DNA of 64,000 bases from Pseudocercospora fijiensis CIRAD86. Taxonomy: Eukaryota > Ascomycota > Dothideomycetes > Mycosphaerellales > Mycosphaerellaceae. The notes under the pieces were generated by a model that was not told where the DNA came from, searched no databases, and saw only the letters and a program-made list of their open reading frames with translations. The DNA lies in the NCBI RefSeq assembly GCF_000340215.1, contig NW_006921532.1, forward strand, positions 11,011,764-11,075,763, read 5' to 3'. Below, piece after piece: positions 47,435 through 59,504 of the stretch; positions within the stretch are counted from its first letter, which is position 1; each line of letters begins with the position of its first letter. The position numbers and the translations under genes were made by a program.

Positions 47435-48973
47435 TTATCGCTTCAAACCCTTCTCATCACCAAGCTCTTCCCGCAAAATTCTGACTTGCTTCTTGATCTC
47501 GCGCCAAAGGATATAATTATCGAGGTCGGGATCCTCTTCGTCGATTCGTCGCGTGTCCCAAACAAAGTCGTAAAGGCCTCTGAAAGGTCTTGCGCTTTCG
47601 CGATCGCAGCTCGAGCCATTCCTCGGCCGTTCGTGTGCTTCCAAGCACTCCAGACAAGTCCGTTCCCTGAAGTTATCCTGGTCTCTTGCGATGGCTAGCA
47701 AGGCAGCCACCATGGCTTCTTGCAGATAGGCGAAGGAGAAGTCTTTTGTGATTTTTGCGACGGCCGGGCATAATTTGTCTGGGAAGTCTAAGTCCTTGTT
47801 GTCTGCCAACTTCTTCTGCCAGTATTGCATGTACATCGCTCGCTCTTTCTCGGTTGGATTGTCGAAAAGGTATTTTCGGTCGAAGCGAGAAGGCCTTTTC
47901 GCGAGACCTGGGTCGAGTCGGTCTAAATGGTTGGTCGAGCCTATCATCAGAATTCCATCGTTCTTCGCAACGCCGTCGACAGCGTTAAGGAAGTAAGATC
48001 GGACGGCGTCCGTCACGATACTGTCCAGGTCTTCGAAGATCAGGAGACACGGCGCAGTCCGTCTCGCCAGACCAAAGATCTGGTTGATGCTGTACTCAGG
48101 GCCTGCAAAACTGGCCAAGCTCTTGACGTAGAGCGTTGGGATAGGGTCTTCGCGGCTGTAAAACTGATTCATCATCGCTTTCAGACTGATGGTCTTTCCG
48201 TTTCCGGGCGGCTATTGGTAGTCTCAGAATCTTGTCACATCTTCTGCAACGCGAAAGACATGGCAAACGTAGAGGGAGATACTAACCCCGTAAAATATCA
48301 CGCCGCGCTTCCAAGGCACTTTCAGGCGCTCGTACTGATCTCTACTGTCGTAGAAGGAGTTGACGTCTTCTTTGATCGCCTCCTTCCTCTTCTCATCCAA
48401 GATGACATCGTCCCAGCTAGCCTTTCGCACACTCTCGAATAACTCCTGGCTCTTACTCCAATAACCTCCATCAAAGACCCAGATCTCTTCATGTAGAGTA
48501 TTGCCCCAAGCACCAGCTTCGATGAGCAGCTGATTGACAGCTTCGATTGATGGCGACAGGATATACTGATTGACCTGCTGTGGAAAGTATCCGGCTCCAT
48601 CTCTTCCTTCCACGATGTACATCACAAACTCCTTGTTCTTCCAGTCAATCAGATACTTGCCAAACTTGGGAGTCTCGCCCAGGCCTCCCTTGCCATTCAA
48701 GCGGGACGCAGGAGGGTAGTAGAGTCGCCATGACAGTCTATCCTTTTCGTTGTCTATTGGAGCCACACCAACCTTGCCGGACGCAGCATACTTCAGGATG
48801 TTGCAACTTTGCGCAGGTACGACGGTCAAGCGCAGCTCTGGGTATTCAGCCCGCAAGCTCTCTACGATGATCGCATCGGTGTTCACTCGTTGGGCGGAGG
48901 AGTGCTCGAAGTAGCGGTGGGATGTTTCATTACGTGGACCGCCAGGACGGTGTTCGAGCTTGCCGGCGGTCAT
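47435..48973 (-). CDS. BCS1-like AAA+ ATPase
   Basis: Complement of 48287-48973 and 47435-48211; the 75-nt GT-AG intron falls inside the Walker A motif and keeps frame. 487 residues. Seen: Walker A GPPGNGKT at 229-236, Walker B CLLIFEDLD at 284-292, sensor-1 GSTN at 320-323, and arginines R335/R338 in KRPSRFDRK, all in the pattern of BCS1-type AAA proteins. The N-terminal 220 residues resemble the long N-domain of fungal paralogues rather than mitochondrial Bcs1: no transmembrane helix and no clear presequence. Substrate unknown. Fungi carry many such paralogues, so assignment to Bcs1 itself is not supported. Start at ATG 48971-48973. Confidence 0.88.
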
Positions 48974-50169
48974 GTTCGAAGGCAGTGAGTGTATAAAAGA
49001 CCTTCGTGGAGAGGAATGGTTCGATTGCTACGCAGGGATGTTGATGGACGGTCCGGGATGCAGGGAGGAGCTCGAGCTCGTGTTCACATCGAGATACATA
49101 AAGCAAGACGACACCTCCGTGGGCTGGTACTACCTTCAATCCTTCGATGTGCTTGCCGCAGCTGTAGCTCTGCCAATCATTGAGTTGAGGAGTCCGAGAG
49201 TGGCTAGGCAATAGCAGCAGGACCACTGCGTCGGGATTCCATAACCACCTCCTTGACTCTGCGTGTATTAAGCTACCATGACAAACGACAAATGTTGTGA
49301 AAGACCTCTTCTTCTTCACCCTTCGATAAAGCATCTTGTGCAAGCATGACATTGATTAGATCGTTCGGGAAACTGCTGAAGAGGAGCTGCCCGCTTTACA
49401 AGAGTGATTTCATGCAGGAACGAATGACACGACCAATGCCTTGATCGAGACACTCCTTGTCTCTCGTAAGCGATATAGACGAGCCTGGAGCTCAAGAGTT
49501 GGTGCTGGATGCTGGTAGCGAGCTACAATCTCCCCACCAAATCGAGCTCGTCTCGCAAGCGAGTATGTCCGAGCAACCGTATACTTACACATTGTCGTAA
49601 GAAGTGTGGTTGCTGAGACGATGGATGTTCAAGATATATCATGATAGTGCTGCACTTCCTCCATATATCCTTCATCTGGCACATTGACAAGACAAACTTG
49701 TAGAACCACCGAGCATTCTCTTCGGCTGACCACCCACTTACGGATAGATAAGTGGGTATCCGCGTACAGTGGCATGTGTCATTTCGAGGCCTCGTATAGT
49801 TTACGAAGCATCAAACCACCGCGTCTTTCATCAGACTGCACGTCTTATTGAGAAGGCCTGGCACGATCTCGACTTTCCGGTGGCTTGACGAAGTCCTGAA
49901 ACAACAGTCAAAAACAATCCTCGTGGGGCAGACGTGCATCCCCCAAGGTTTTACGCTCCGTCTCAGCTGGCTGGCGAGAAGATCATATCCGAAGCGCTTT
50001 CACGACGAAGACTTGCGCGCCGATTCGAGCTATTTTCCAACGAGAAAGCTCAAATCCAAACAGTAGTTCTATCGTAACTCGCAACAACTCTCGAGCGCCT
50101 TCAAAAAAAAATCATTCAGTCAACAGGACCTTCTCAAGCCAAGTTCCTGATCATATCAACGATCGAAAA
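48974..50169. other. Intergenic, divergent promoters
   Basis: About 1.2 kb between the divergent starts of the AAA ATPase (-) and the dehydrogenase (+). Short frames on both strands overlap and show no domain. A-run at about 50105-50112. Confidence 0.5.
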
Positions 50170-51516
50170 ATGTCCAATCATCAAGGCAAAACCGTCCTGG
50201 TGACAGGAGCGGGTGGCGGTCTTGGGCGTGTCATTGCCGAGAAATTCGTGGATTTGGGAGCCAATGTCGTGGTGTGCGACATCAACAAAGAACTCCTCGC
50301 GGATTGGAAGGCAAAGGTGGAGTCTGGCAACTCGGAGCGTGTGCTCTCGCTGGAAACGGACATCACGTCGGAGACTGCTCTTGATGATCTCTTTGAGCAG
50401 GCGGAGAAGAGGTTTGGGCATTTTGGTGAGTGCATGCGTGAAGGGAGCAACATATTTTTCTTTGCTTTTGCCACACCTGCAAGAGCACCGATACGTCGGT
50501 GGGCACGTCAACTCTGCCCGCCATATTGCAGCCTGCTGGAAGGCGGAATGCCGGACCGAGTGCTCGATGTTGAAAGTCCTTGCTGACCATGATATCCAGA
50601 CTACATTGTCAACAGCGCCGGAGTCATCGATAGGGCAGGGAAATCCTGATCATCTTGCATCAAGTCACATCCTGCTGACCATTCCTGCGTAGTTCGATCC
50701 AGCCGGCACCATGGATAGAGCAACCTGGGATCGTTGTATCGCAATCAACTTGACCGCCCCAATGTCCATCACCAAGCGTGGAGTAAATTCCATGCTGAAA
50801 GCGCAGGTCAAAGGGTCGATAGTGAACATAGCTTCCGTGGCCTCTTTCAGAGGGTTTGCAAATGGTAAAGTAAAATCAGAGACGTCGGGGATTTTTCGAG
50901 AAAAAAAACATTGGAACTTACTTATTGCTTGTTCTAGGCGCTGCGTATACTGCTTCGAAAGCCGGATTGATCGGTTTGACTAAGAATACTGCGGTGTTCT
51001 ATCGTCTCAAAGGCATTCGGTTCGGCCGCCTGATCTTACTAGCTTCGACTGGGACTGATGTGGCTCTAGATGCAATGCGATCGCGGCAGGGGCTATGCAA
51101 ACAAATATTGGAAACAGCCTCGCGGATGGTTCTTTCAATATGGAAGGCATGGGTTTGATGCAGCAAACGTGTAAGTCACAAGCAGGTATCTCGTTAACGA
51201 TTTGAGTGGTTGCTGACTTGTGATTCAGTCGGTGAATGGAAAGGTGGCTATGCAGACCTGAACAAGATGGTAAGTGCTGAAAATGAAAGACAATTATCCC
51301 CGAGTGTCATCATCACACTTCTGAAACAATATGAACACGAGCTGACCTTGCTGTTCATCAATCAGGCTACTCTTGTTGCATACCTCTGTTCGGAAGATGC
51401 TGAGATGATCAACGGAGGTAAATCTTCCGCGTCTCGAAAAAGCACTGATGGTGTTGCTAATGCAGTCTCTCCTTTCAGCCACGGTAACTGCAGACGGAGG
51501 CATAACCGCCAATTGA
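50170..51516 (+). CDS. Classical short-chain dehydrogenase/reductase (SDR)
   Basis: NAD(P)-dependent oxidoreductase of unknown substrate. Exons 50170-50425, 50600-50634, 50693-50864, 50938-51019, 51070-51170, 51229-51269, 51366-51417 and 51479-51516 give 258 residues, the usual length. Cofactor motif TGAGGGLG at 12-19, NSAG at 90-93, catalytic Asn116, Ser145, and Tyr158/Lys162 (YTASK). The C-terminus SEDAEMINGATVTADGGITA is typical. Seven introns is many for a gene this short. Intron 2 (50635-50692) starts GC rather than GT; intron 4 is only 50 nt but restores KGIRCNAIAAGAMQTN perfectly. Acidic Asp37 after the second beta strand (VVCD) suggests NAD rather than NADP; that is inference. All catalytic residues are present. 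Confidence 0.9.
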
Positions 51517-52084
51517 GGCTATTGATGAGCAGACATGGCTGCACGACTGGGCCGGCTTTTCCGTTTTCATGGAATCGCAACCTGGCACACTTTGTTGCAG
51601 CCACCGATTGAACCGAAGTTATACCAAACTTCCTGCGCTTTGATGATGGCAATGCTCACCAGAGATTTTTTGTGGACTTTTGCGCTGTAGAAAGCCACAA
51701 TCAATACCAAACTTCTGTGAGACGGAGGATCCTCACCAGCATCTGCGTTCATTAGTCCATGATAAGAGTCAAGCCATAGCAACGCTTGCGGTGCTTGTTT
51801 CTGTCAAGCTGCGACTTCAATTCTAAGCGAGGCCAGACCCTAGTCGTTGGTGCATAAAATGCAATGGGTATGGGGGTGCTCTAATGAAGCACCTGAGGCA
51901 CCTGTTGGAACCGGAGTCTCGGTCTGTGAGATGGATGGATAAATTCCAGGCTAAACCTCCAAATCATCGGAGCTGGAGATTAATAATCAATGTCCAATGT
52001 CGCCTCGGCACGCCGGCAACTCTGCTTGCGCAAGGTTTGATCGTGGCTTGCATATTGTACAGCAAGAGCCGCATTTGATTCTTA
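51517..52084. other. Intergenic
   Basis: About 570 bp of normal-composition DNA between the dehydrogenase gene and the MULE-3 remnant. No gene recognised. Confidence 0.45.
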
Positions 52085-55000
52085 TCGTAACTAGATCTCT
52101 GCGATCGCTAGTCGTGTGCAAGACAAAAGGGAAGCGAGGTGTAGTAAGCGTCGGCTCGTAAGACTCTACGTCTCCGTTGTCCTACCGTTAGTTATAGAGG
52201 ATTTGTCGTATATATTAGGAGTTTTAGTCAAACCTAAATAGAGTTATAAGCACAGCGTTTTACTAGTAATTACTAGGCAATAAGCCACCCGCAATCCTCT
52301 AGTCTAGTAGCGTTTAGAACCGCTCGGCGTAGTAACGAATTAGGTTAAGAAGGGCGCCTCTCTCGAGCCTATCGGTAAAGCGGCTATTTAATAGAAGTAG
52401 CAATTTTATAGTAGAAGAGACTATTATAGAAGCAGCAATTTTGTAGTAGAAGAGACTATTATAGATACTAAGAGTTATTACTATATAATTACTACCTTCT
52501 ACGACTATATTAGAAAGCCTAGCTACGCTAATTGCTATCTCTTCGACCTCGTTATTACTTAGTACGTTGTCTACGAGCTATTAACTTACTAGGCTTACTA
52601 GCGGTTAACTAGCGGTTACTATATATTCTTATATCTCTTATCTCTCGTCTAACTCGCTCGTTACTAGGTAGGTTATTAGCGGCTTTGTCTTCCGAGTCGT
52701 CTATTATCTAACTAGTTAGTCGCCTAGCCGCTCGTTTATAATCCTTATCTCGTATATAGCTTATAATCGTGTCTATAGTATACTAGTCTACGTTATAGAA
52801 GACGAGAAGCTCCTCGAAGAACGAGAGGCCGGAATCGGCAAAGTAACGGTCGTCTATAGCAATGCCGTTAATCTCGCGAATACCGTATATAAAGACCTAT
52901 AATAGCTTATCCTAATTCTATTAGCTAGTTAAATAGTAAGTGCCTAGCGGCGTAGGTAGACCTCGTACTAGTAGTATATTATCTCCTATTAAATCTACCT
53001 CTTTAACGTCGTCTAAATCGAGCGGTTATAAGGACTATATATCTAGTATTATCTCGCGGCGCGGTATATTAAAGGAGGGCGGTAGAAGGCGCGGAAATAG
53101 CCTTAGAGTAAGGTTACCTAGCGGAGGTAATAAGAATATAGGTTAGCGAATAGGTAACAACTAAATACGCTGTTTTAATAGTAACGGTCGTAGTATTATA
53201 TTAGAATAGACGAGGTAGTATATCTCCGGCGTTGTCGGTCGCAATTAAGCGCGAGTAGGTATCGCTAGTTTAGAAGGTAGTTAAGTTGTCTACTATCGCT
53301 CGGTCTTATCTATAAAATAGACCTCTTATAGGTTAGCGATAAAATAGTTAATATTTAGTATATAGCAACTGTCCGAGAAGTCCTTAACCTTCTATACGTA
53401 GAAGGCGTAGAATGCGTCCTTTATATTACTATAAATAGCAGGGTCGTCCGCTATACGCTAGTACTTTAAATTTAGTGTTTCTACGGCCTCTTTAAAGTAG
53501 CCTTATAGGTCTCGTAACTTAGGTGCGCTTACTAGCGCAATACTGTCTTCTTCGTAACCCTCGATTACGAGTTGTTAAGTGTCTAGTCGTTACTAGTATT
53601 TGTTAGCGGATATAACTTTAAGGCCTATAAATAGCTAGAGATATCGCCTTTACTAGAATTTAGTAATTTCTAGTCTATTATAGAATAAGTAGTCTCGTAG
53701 AATATAGTAGTACGGAAGCCTTAATTAGAACTAAGAGAGGCAGTTATAACGAGCCGGAGTTGCTCTATTATAGCTACATAGTGTGCCCTTATATACTAGC
53801 GCCGCCTTAGCCTCTATTTCTATAGCAATATCGACCTGTTTCCGTAGTAGATCTTAGGCCGCTAGTAGCTATAGAGACTCGAAGCCTACTAATCGCTTTG
53901 TCTACTAATATTACACACGCTTGCCGATCCTATAGCTTGCTAGTTATACCTTATAAAGCTGTCTATCGTCTACCTAAAGAACTTCTAAGATAGTACTATA
54001 TAGGTTATAGAATACGAGGTTGCGCTTATTGCGGTTATACTTAATAGTATAATAATAGCCTTCGAGAGGCGACGTTGTCCTTATTTATAGCAACAATAGA
54101 CTACAAAGCCGCGCCTAGGTTGCCTATCTCCTCGAATTTATACTATTCTAATTATGCCGTATATACTTAATTTTCTTTTCCTATTCTACTAGTTTATATT
54201 CTCTTAGCTAATCCTGTATCTACCTATTGTTTTCGGCGATTTCTGCGATATTGCGGGCGTAGTAGATCGAGTAGTAAAAGCGCTTTACAATCTCTAGATA
54301 TTAGGCTTCTAGGAACGCTCGAAGGAAGGTCTCTTTAGCGTAGCGCTAGTATAGGTAGAGCTAAACAGGTTTGTCTCTAAACGATAGGTTAATTGCTATC
54401 TGCTCGGAAGCTAAATTATTAGTAATTATAGCAATAGGTATCTGTTATAGTAACTAAGTCTTAATTACTTGAAGTCCGGATTCTACTAACTTAGCTTTCT
54501 ACGATTCGAGCAATAAATATCCTATAGGTAGCTAGCAACCTAATATATCGCGAACATATATAGTAAAAAGGTTCTATCTAAGGTCCGTAGTCTTATAAGT
54601 TGCGTCTAGCAAAAACAACTATATAGCATATTAGTTAGTAGTGTTTTGAATTTTTAAAGTTAGCCCTCCGAACGACGTAGCGCAAGCTCGTAAATACTAA
54701 GAGCTTATTAGTTAGTCGCTCGCGACTGCTTCCGCAATATCGCTTTCTACGATAGGCAATAACGGCAATAATAACAACTCTACTTATATCGTTAGCCTAA
54801 CTATCTAATAACTTCTACTGCTATATAGTCTAAAAGACAATACCGCGCTCTTCTTTACCCTTTAGACGCTTCCGTACTACCTAATAACGTAGCTGTTTAC
54901 TATTAACTTTATTCTAGAGGTCCTTTAAAAGCTTAGCTAGGCTTAACTCGAGGTTATCGACTTAGAGGTTAATATTGCCCTTGTTACTCTTATCGGCCTT

Positions 55001-55800
55001 CCTTATATTAGGTTTAATCTTAGACTAAGCGACTATTCTAGCTTTAACCTATTAAGCACTAATCTTGCTAAATTTATCCTTTAATAGTCTATTCTTAATA
55101 AAATCTAGTACCGTAGTAACCTCTATATTCTAGACGTTTATTAACTCCTTAATAAATACCTTTAGGGCGTTGTTTGCTAAGCGGATATCTATATACCTTA
55201 GGTCGTAGCAATATATCTCCCTGTCTACTATAGAAGGATTATCTTAGTAACGACGAACGCTAACTTCGTATAGTATAGAAGCTCTCTTACGAAAGCGATA
55301 TATAATAACTACTATAGCGTTATACGGCTTTTTATTATATTTAACTTTCCGAATACTAGCTAGTAGCACTTAGTTACGCTACTAATCTCGCCGATAACGA
55401 TAATACTAGTATATTCGCTACTTAAGACCGTCCTTATACCTATTACTACGAATCTCCTTATATACGTTGCTTATATAATGCTTTAATACCTTAAACCGCT
55501 CTAGGTCGTACGTTAATCTATACTCTAGTACGTTAAATAGCTACTCTCGAATATCGATAATATTATATAGTATATAGTCTAGCTTAAAGTCTAGTACTAG
55601 TTTAGATAGAATAGGAGGCATTATTATTAATAATAACGACTATAGCGATAAGAATAAGCTATAGCAAAGAGCCTAGTTTATATGCCTATAATACACTTAT
55701 AAGAGCCGCGGAGATAAGGTTAGAACTAATAGTATAACTAAGAAGGTTATTACGGTACTAGAAGGGGATAAGCACCGTCAAAAGCTATACAAATACTAAT
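52085..55800 (-). mobile_element. MULE-like transposon remnant (MULE-3), RIP-degraded
   Basis: RIP-type block with the transposase on the minus strand. Near 54640 down to 54250 one frame reads LLDATYKTTDLRQNLFTIYV, then GCQLPIGYLLLESQKAKLVE, then IAIITNNLASEQIAI and a YLYQRYAKETFLRAFLEA block, which match the order of a MULE DDE domain. The first Asp survives, but the expected TDD of the second motif reads TNN (54415-54420). Downstream are C-terminal blocks with RIP stops. Ends are approximate, set by the change in composition; no terminal inverted repeats were found. Confidence 0.55.
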
Positions 55801-55830
55801 AAATCAGGCGCCGACGCCCTCCGGAAGTAA

Positions 55831-55849
55831 ACCACTGTTCGAAACAGTG
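55831..55849. repeat. Short perfect hairpin at the TE border
   Basis: CCACTGTT-CGA-AACAGTGG: 8-bp perfect arms with a 3-nt loop, close to the right edge of the MULE-3 remnant. Confidence 0.7.
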
Positions 55850-57086
55850 GTACGCTAAAATCCTTGACAATCATGAGATTCTTTGCGGAGAACTTCTGGG
55901 CAGACTGGAGCTTCTTGCAGCGCGCAGACGCTGGGATCATTGGACGAGGCTTTCCGCTCCTCCGTCGTAGGGTGACCAATAATAATAAAAACCTCGTCTT
56001 GTCGCTGCGAGAAGCATCAAGGCCGAACTCTCCTTGCCGTCGGCGTGGCGTGCCTTGCGTGGCATCCTCCCGTAGTTAGTCAGAGATGTATTACAGAGTG
56101 ACAAATGAGGAAAAGGTTCTTTGCGATCGCAGCAAGAATGTTGGACGACAGACCGGTCAGAGTCAGCCAACTGTCACGAATTCGGCGCTGCGACCACGGC
56201 TATTGATCCTCCGTGACATGGTTGTACTGTACATCGACTGCCATGTGTGTGTGACATCATCAGTGTGGTCTGCGCTGGGTGTTTCTGGACGGATGGATGG
56301 TCGACGCCAGTGGAGAGGCGCCAGTCGTATAGAAGAGAGTTTGAGCCGGACAAGAGCTTAGCGGCAGGCGAAGACGCTTGGGTGGTACGTCAGTGTTCTT
56401 GTCGCGGCCACTGGAAGCGTGAGATGTGAATGAGGGGATCTCTTTTGTGGGGCTGGAGTGGTCTGTGCGCGCTGTGTGAATGCTTGGGCGAAGTTTTGCG
56501 GAGAGCACATGCACTTCTGCTCGCATCGTCTCAACGGCGATTTCCAGGGTCCGGAGTCGAGCCTTGGGTGAACAAAGGTCGCTGGCGGGCTCAAGTATCG
56601 CATGTTTGCTGCGCACAACCACCGACTGCGTACCTGACGGACGGTGTGCCATTCGGCGCAGCAAGAAGCATTGTACGAGCGGTGCTCAGGGCGTTCTGTG
56701 AACTTCCACTGTCCAACGCTCGCTAGGCTTACCGCAAGGATCGACACTCGCGCATGCACTCTCAATTGTGCCGACTCCAGCACTCCTGCATTCGGATTGG
56801 TCCTTCACATCGTCGCCAGCTAGCTCCCCACAATATCATTTTTGGTAATGATGAGATGGAGCTATCATATCGCCGGAGCCGTGTCTTCCTGTCGCGATGA
56901 CCGCTTATGATTAGCCTGTGTATATAGAGGTCATCTGCGTCTGTCACTCATCAATGATTCTTCCTTCGTACTACCCTGTTCCCTACTAAACCTACACTCT
57001 ACCTACCTCTGTTGACCAGGGCAAGACGAGATCCATAAAGGCTGTCTCCGCATCTTCTCAGTTGGCCAATCCACACGACAGTCACC
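55850..57086. other. Intergenic
   Basis: About 1.2 kb; overlapping frames on both strands between 55864 and 56947 have no recognisable domain. The promoter of the transporter gene must lie in the 3' part, where the sequence before 57087 is pyrimidine-rich (about 56950-57005). Confidence 0.5.
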
Positions 57087-58146
57087 ATGTCGAGCGCTCA
57101 AGGACAGAACGACGAGAAGCCCACCAACGGCGTGCAGCCTGGCGACTTCAATGGCGTCGGTGCTCATGACCATGCCGGTGGTGTAGCCACGCAACGAAAG
57201 CCATATGACTATGGTGGCAACCCACTCGCGCATGTCAACACTGGCGACTCTGCTCGTCTTGCTGCCTTCGGGGGTGAGCTCCAGCCAGGTCTCTACAAAG
57301 TCGACACGAACCGCAAGATCGCCAACCCAGCTCCTCTTGGACTCTGTGGTTTTGCTCTCACCACTTTCCTGCTCTCTCTGATCAACCTGGGAACCTGTGG
57401 TCTCAGCGAGCCAAACCTCGTGATTGGTGCTGCTTTCGCGTACGGTGGACTTGTCCAGCTTCTCGCTGGCATGTGGCACGTTGGACAATCGAGCCCACGG
57501 TCGAAAAGACGCAAAAGCTAACGCAATGTCCAGGGAAATGGCCATTGGAAACACTTTCGGTGCGACTGCCTTGTCTTCATACGGTGGTTTCTGGATTGGC
57601 ACAGCCATCATCTTGACTCCAGGCGGTTTCGAGATCATCAAGACACTTGAGGCCGACACTCCGTATCCATTCTTGAACTCTTTCGGATTGTACTTGATGG
57701 TAAGTCGTTGTGAATCGATCAATCGAAAATAACCAGACTGACCAAATTTCAGGGATGGTTCATCTTCACCTTCCTTCTCCTGATCCTGACTCTCCGATCG
57801 ACCGTCGCCTTTTTCTTCCTGTTCCTCACCCTGGACCTGGCTTTCCTCATGCTCGGAATTGGCTATCTCGTGAACGACGGTGGCAAACCAAACACCAGTT
57901 GCATTCGCGCTGGCGGAGCTTTTGGTATCATCGCCGCTTTCGCAGCCTGGTATGTCTTGGCAATTGATCCTTGGTTTTGTGCATTTTACTGACCAATTAC
58001 CCAGGTACAACGCGCTCGCGGGCATGGCCGATTCCAGCAACTCGTTCTTCGTCGTTCCAGTCGCCCACTTCCCATGGTCCGACAAGGGACGCGAGAAGCG
58101 TGGCAAGGTCAACAACGACGAGGCTCGCGCTGCCCAGCAGGTGTAA
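57087..58146 (+). CDS. GPR1/FUN34/YaaH family membrane transporter (acetate/ammonium type)
   Basis: Plasma-membrane protein of the family that includes yeast Ady2/Ato proteins and Aspergillus AcpA, which carry acetate or export ammonium. Exons 57087-57475, 57534-57699, 57753-57949 and 58005-58146 give 297 residues. A hydrophilic N-terminus leads to the family motif NPAPLGL at 80-86, followed by about six hydrophobic helices and a cytoplasmic tail. Intron 1 (57476-57533) begins GC: this is the only junction that restores the conserved AGMWEMAIGNTFGATALSSYG. Substrate (acetate versus ammonium) cannot be told from the sequence. The last exon holds the final helix junction (AAFAAWYNALAG) and the tail. 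Confidence 0.92.
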
Positions 58147-59288
58147 AAAGCATGATTGTAAATACCGACGTTATGATACCCCATGAGTACGACAGGGCCG
58201 CTTGCACGGAGTAGGATAACGGCCACAAGAGCTTTTGGAATAATGATACCATCTCTGTAATGATGCAAACTTAATAATACCAACATCAACCAGATTATTG
58301 CTTCAGAACGCCATCGCAGTTGATGCTTCGACGGACGTTCGGACAATGATTGAAGAACAAGGCACCGATGGACGATATGAAGCGAACGGAAAGCGTATCG
58401 CTGCAATTGATAAGCTCGACGGGGCTCCAACGAGCACGAAAATTCTCAGGAAAACGACGCGGCAGGATAACCATCATGCTAACACACCCACTTGCCCTAT
58501 CGCGACCCTGCACCATTGCCCCCCGCTACAATCATCTACCAAACCCCGAAACTTGCAATCGTCTCCGGAAAACGCATACATATACGATGGGATCACTCGT
58601 CAACGACATCCCCAACAACTCGTGGGTAAGTAAGTGGGCAATCGATCCCCTTCTCTGCATGCGGCCTCTCATTATTTCCCCCGAACTCCGTAGGCTGCAA
58701 CTAGATTAGGAAATACGTTTCTGCATTCCATCCAACCGCAACGACAACCAAAAGTTTTCGATCCATTCAAGACCCAGTTCATGCATGCACGAAAGCGTTG
58801 TGTTGGCAAGCCGAATCTGCACCGACTCGCTGCGAAAGTGGGGCACCTGCAGGCTGCAGTGAAGATCTGAACTTCACTCGATTATTATGAATGAATGAGG
58901 CGAGATAGGGAAAAGTGTGTGGAGATATGGGGAACGAGGCATCTATCTCTTCGGACATATCTTTTTTGAGAGACTAAAAGTCTTGTTTTTTTGTTGGGTT
59001 CTCTTCCTTCTTCTTCATAAAGGGGGGTATCTTCTCTTAATCTTGCATGCTTGCTTGCTTCCTTCTATGCAAAGCAGATTGATAAAAACCTGTAAAGGTA
59101 TATCTTTTATCTCAAAACGCCTTTCTCCAATGCTTAGCAGCTAGTCCTCGCGTGCTCCAGTGTCCGTTCCAGTCCGAACAGTCTAGTATTTCTATAATCC
59201 CAACACCGAATTCATCCAAACCCATATCGTTCCTTCGTTGTTGTCGTACCGTACATCCGGAGAAATTTAGACGTGGTGTCCGTCTAGA
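58147..59288. other. Intergenic
   Basis: About 1.1 kb after the transporter gene. Overlapping short frames at 58295-58709 on both strands, no domain. T-rich tract near 58985-58995. Confidence 0.5.
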
Positions 59289-59504
59289 CTACCTCCGAAT
59301 CTTCTCGTTCATGATATCAGTGCTTCGAGGGTCGTCGTCGGGATTTATGCCGCTTGGTTTGTGGACGATGACTGCGGGACGCTGCTTTGGGCTGAAGTCT
59401 CTGCTTGATGCCGACGAGCCAAGAGTGGAGTAGGCTGATGATGGTCGATCGTCGTCAAACATCGTGTCTCTGCGGACCTTGATGTGCTGGTGGACTTTGG
59501 CCAT
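59289..59504 (-). CDS. Small hypothetical protein (71 residues)
   Basis: Opens at ATG 59502-59504 with MAKVHQHIKVRRDTMFDDDR and continues through a Ser-rich stretch (PSSAYSTLGSSASSRDF) to a basic end (IMNEKIRR). The frame stays open upstream to about 59750 without an ATG, so a spliced 5' exon is possible. No family recognised. Composition looks coding (hydrophilic, no repeats), but evidence is weak. Confidence 0.3.
   Translation of the reverse strand: MAKVHQHIKVRRDTMFDDDRPSSAYSTLGSSASSRDFSPKQRPAVIVHKPSGINPDDDPRSTDIMNEKIRR

Noticed and set aside
51020..51069. Apparent frameshift in the dehydrogenase gene after KGIR
   Set aside because: A 50-nt GT-AG intron restores KGIRCNAIAAGAMQTN exactly, so the gene is intact.
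55831..55849. tRNA or terminator at the perfect hairpin
   Set aside because: Stem is isolated; no D, anticodon or T arm around it and no Pol III boxes seen.
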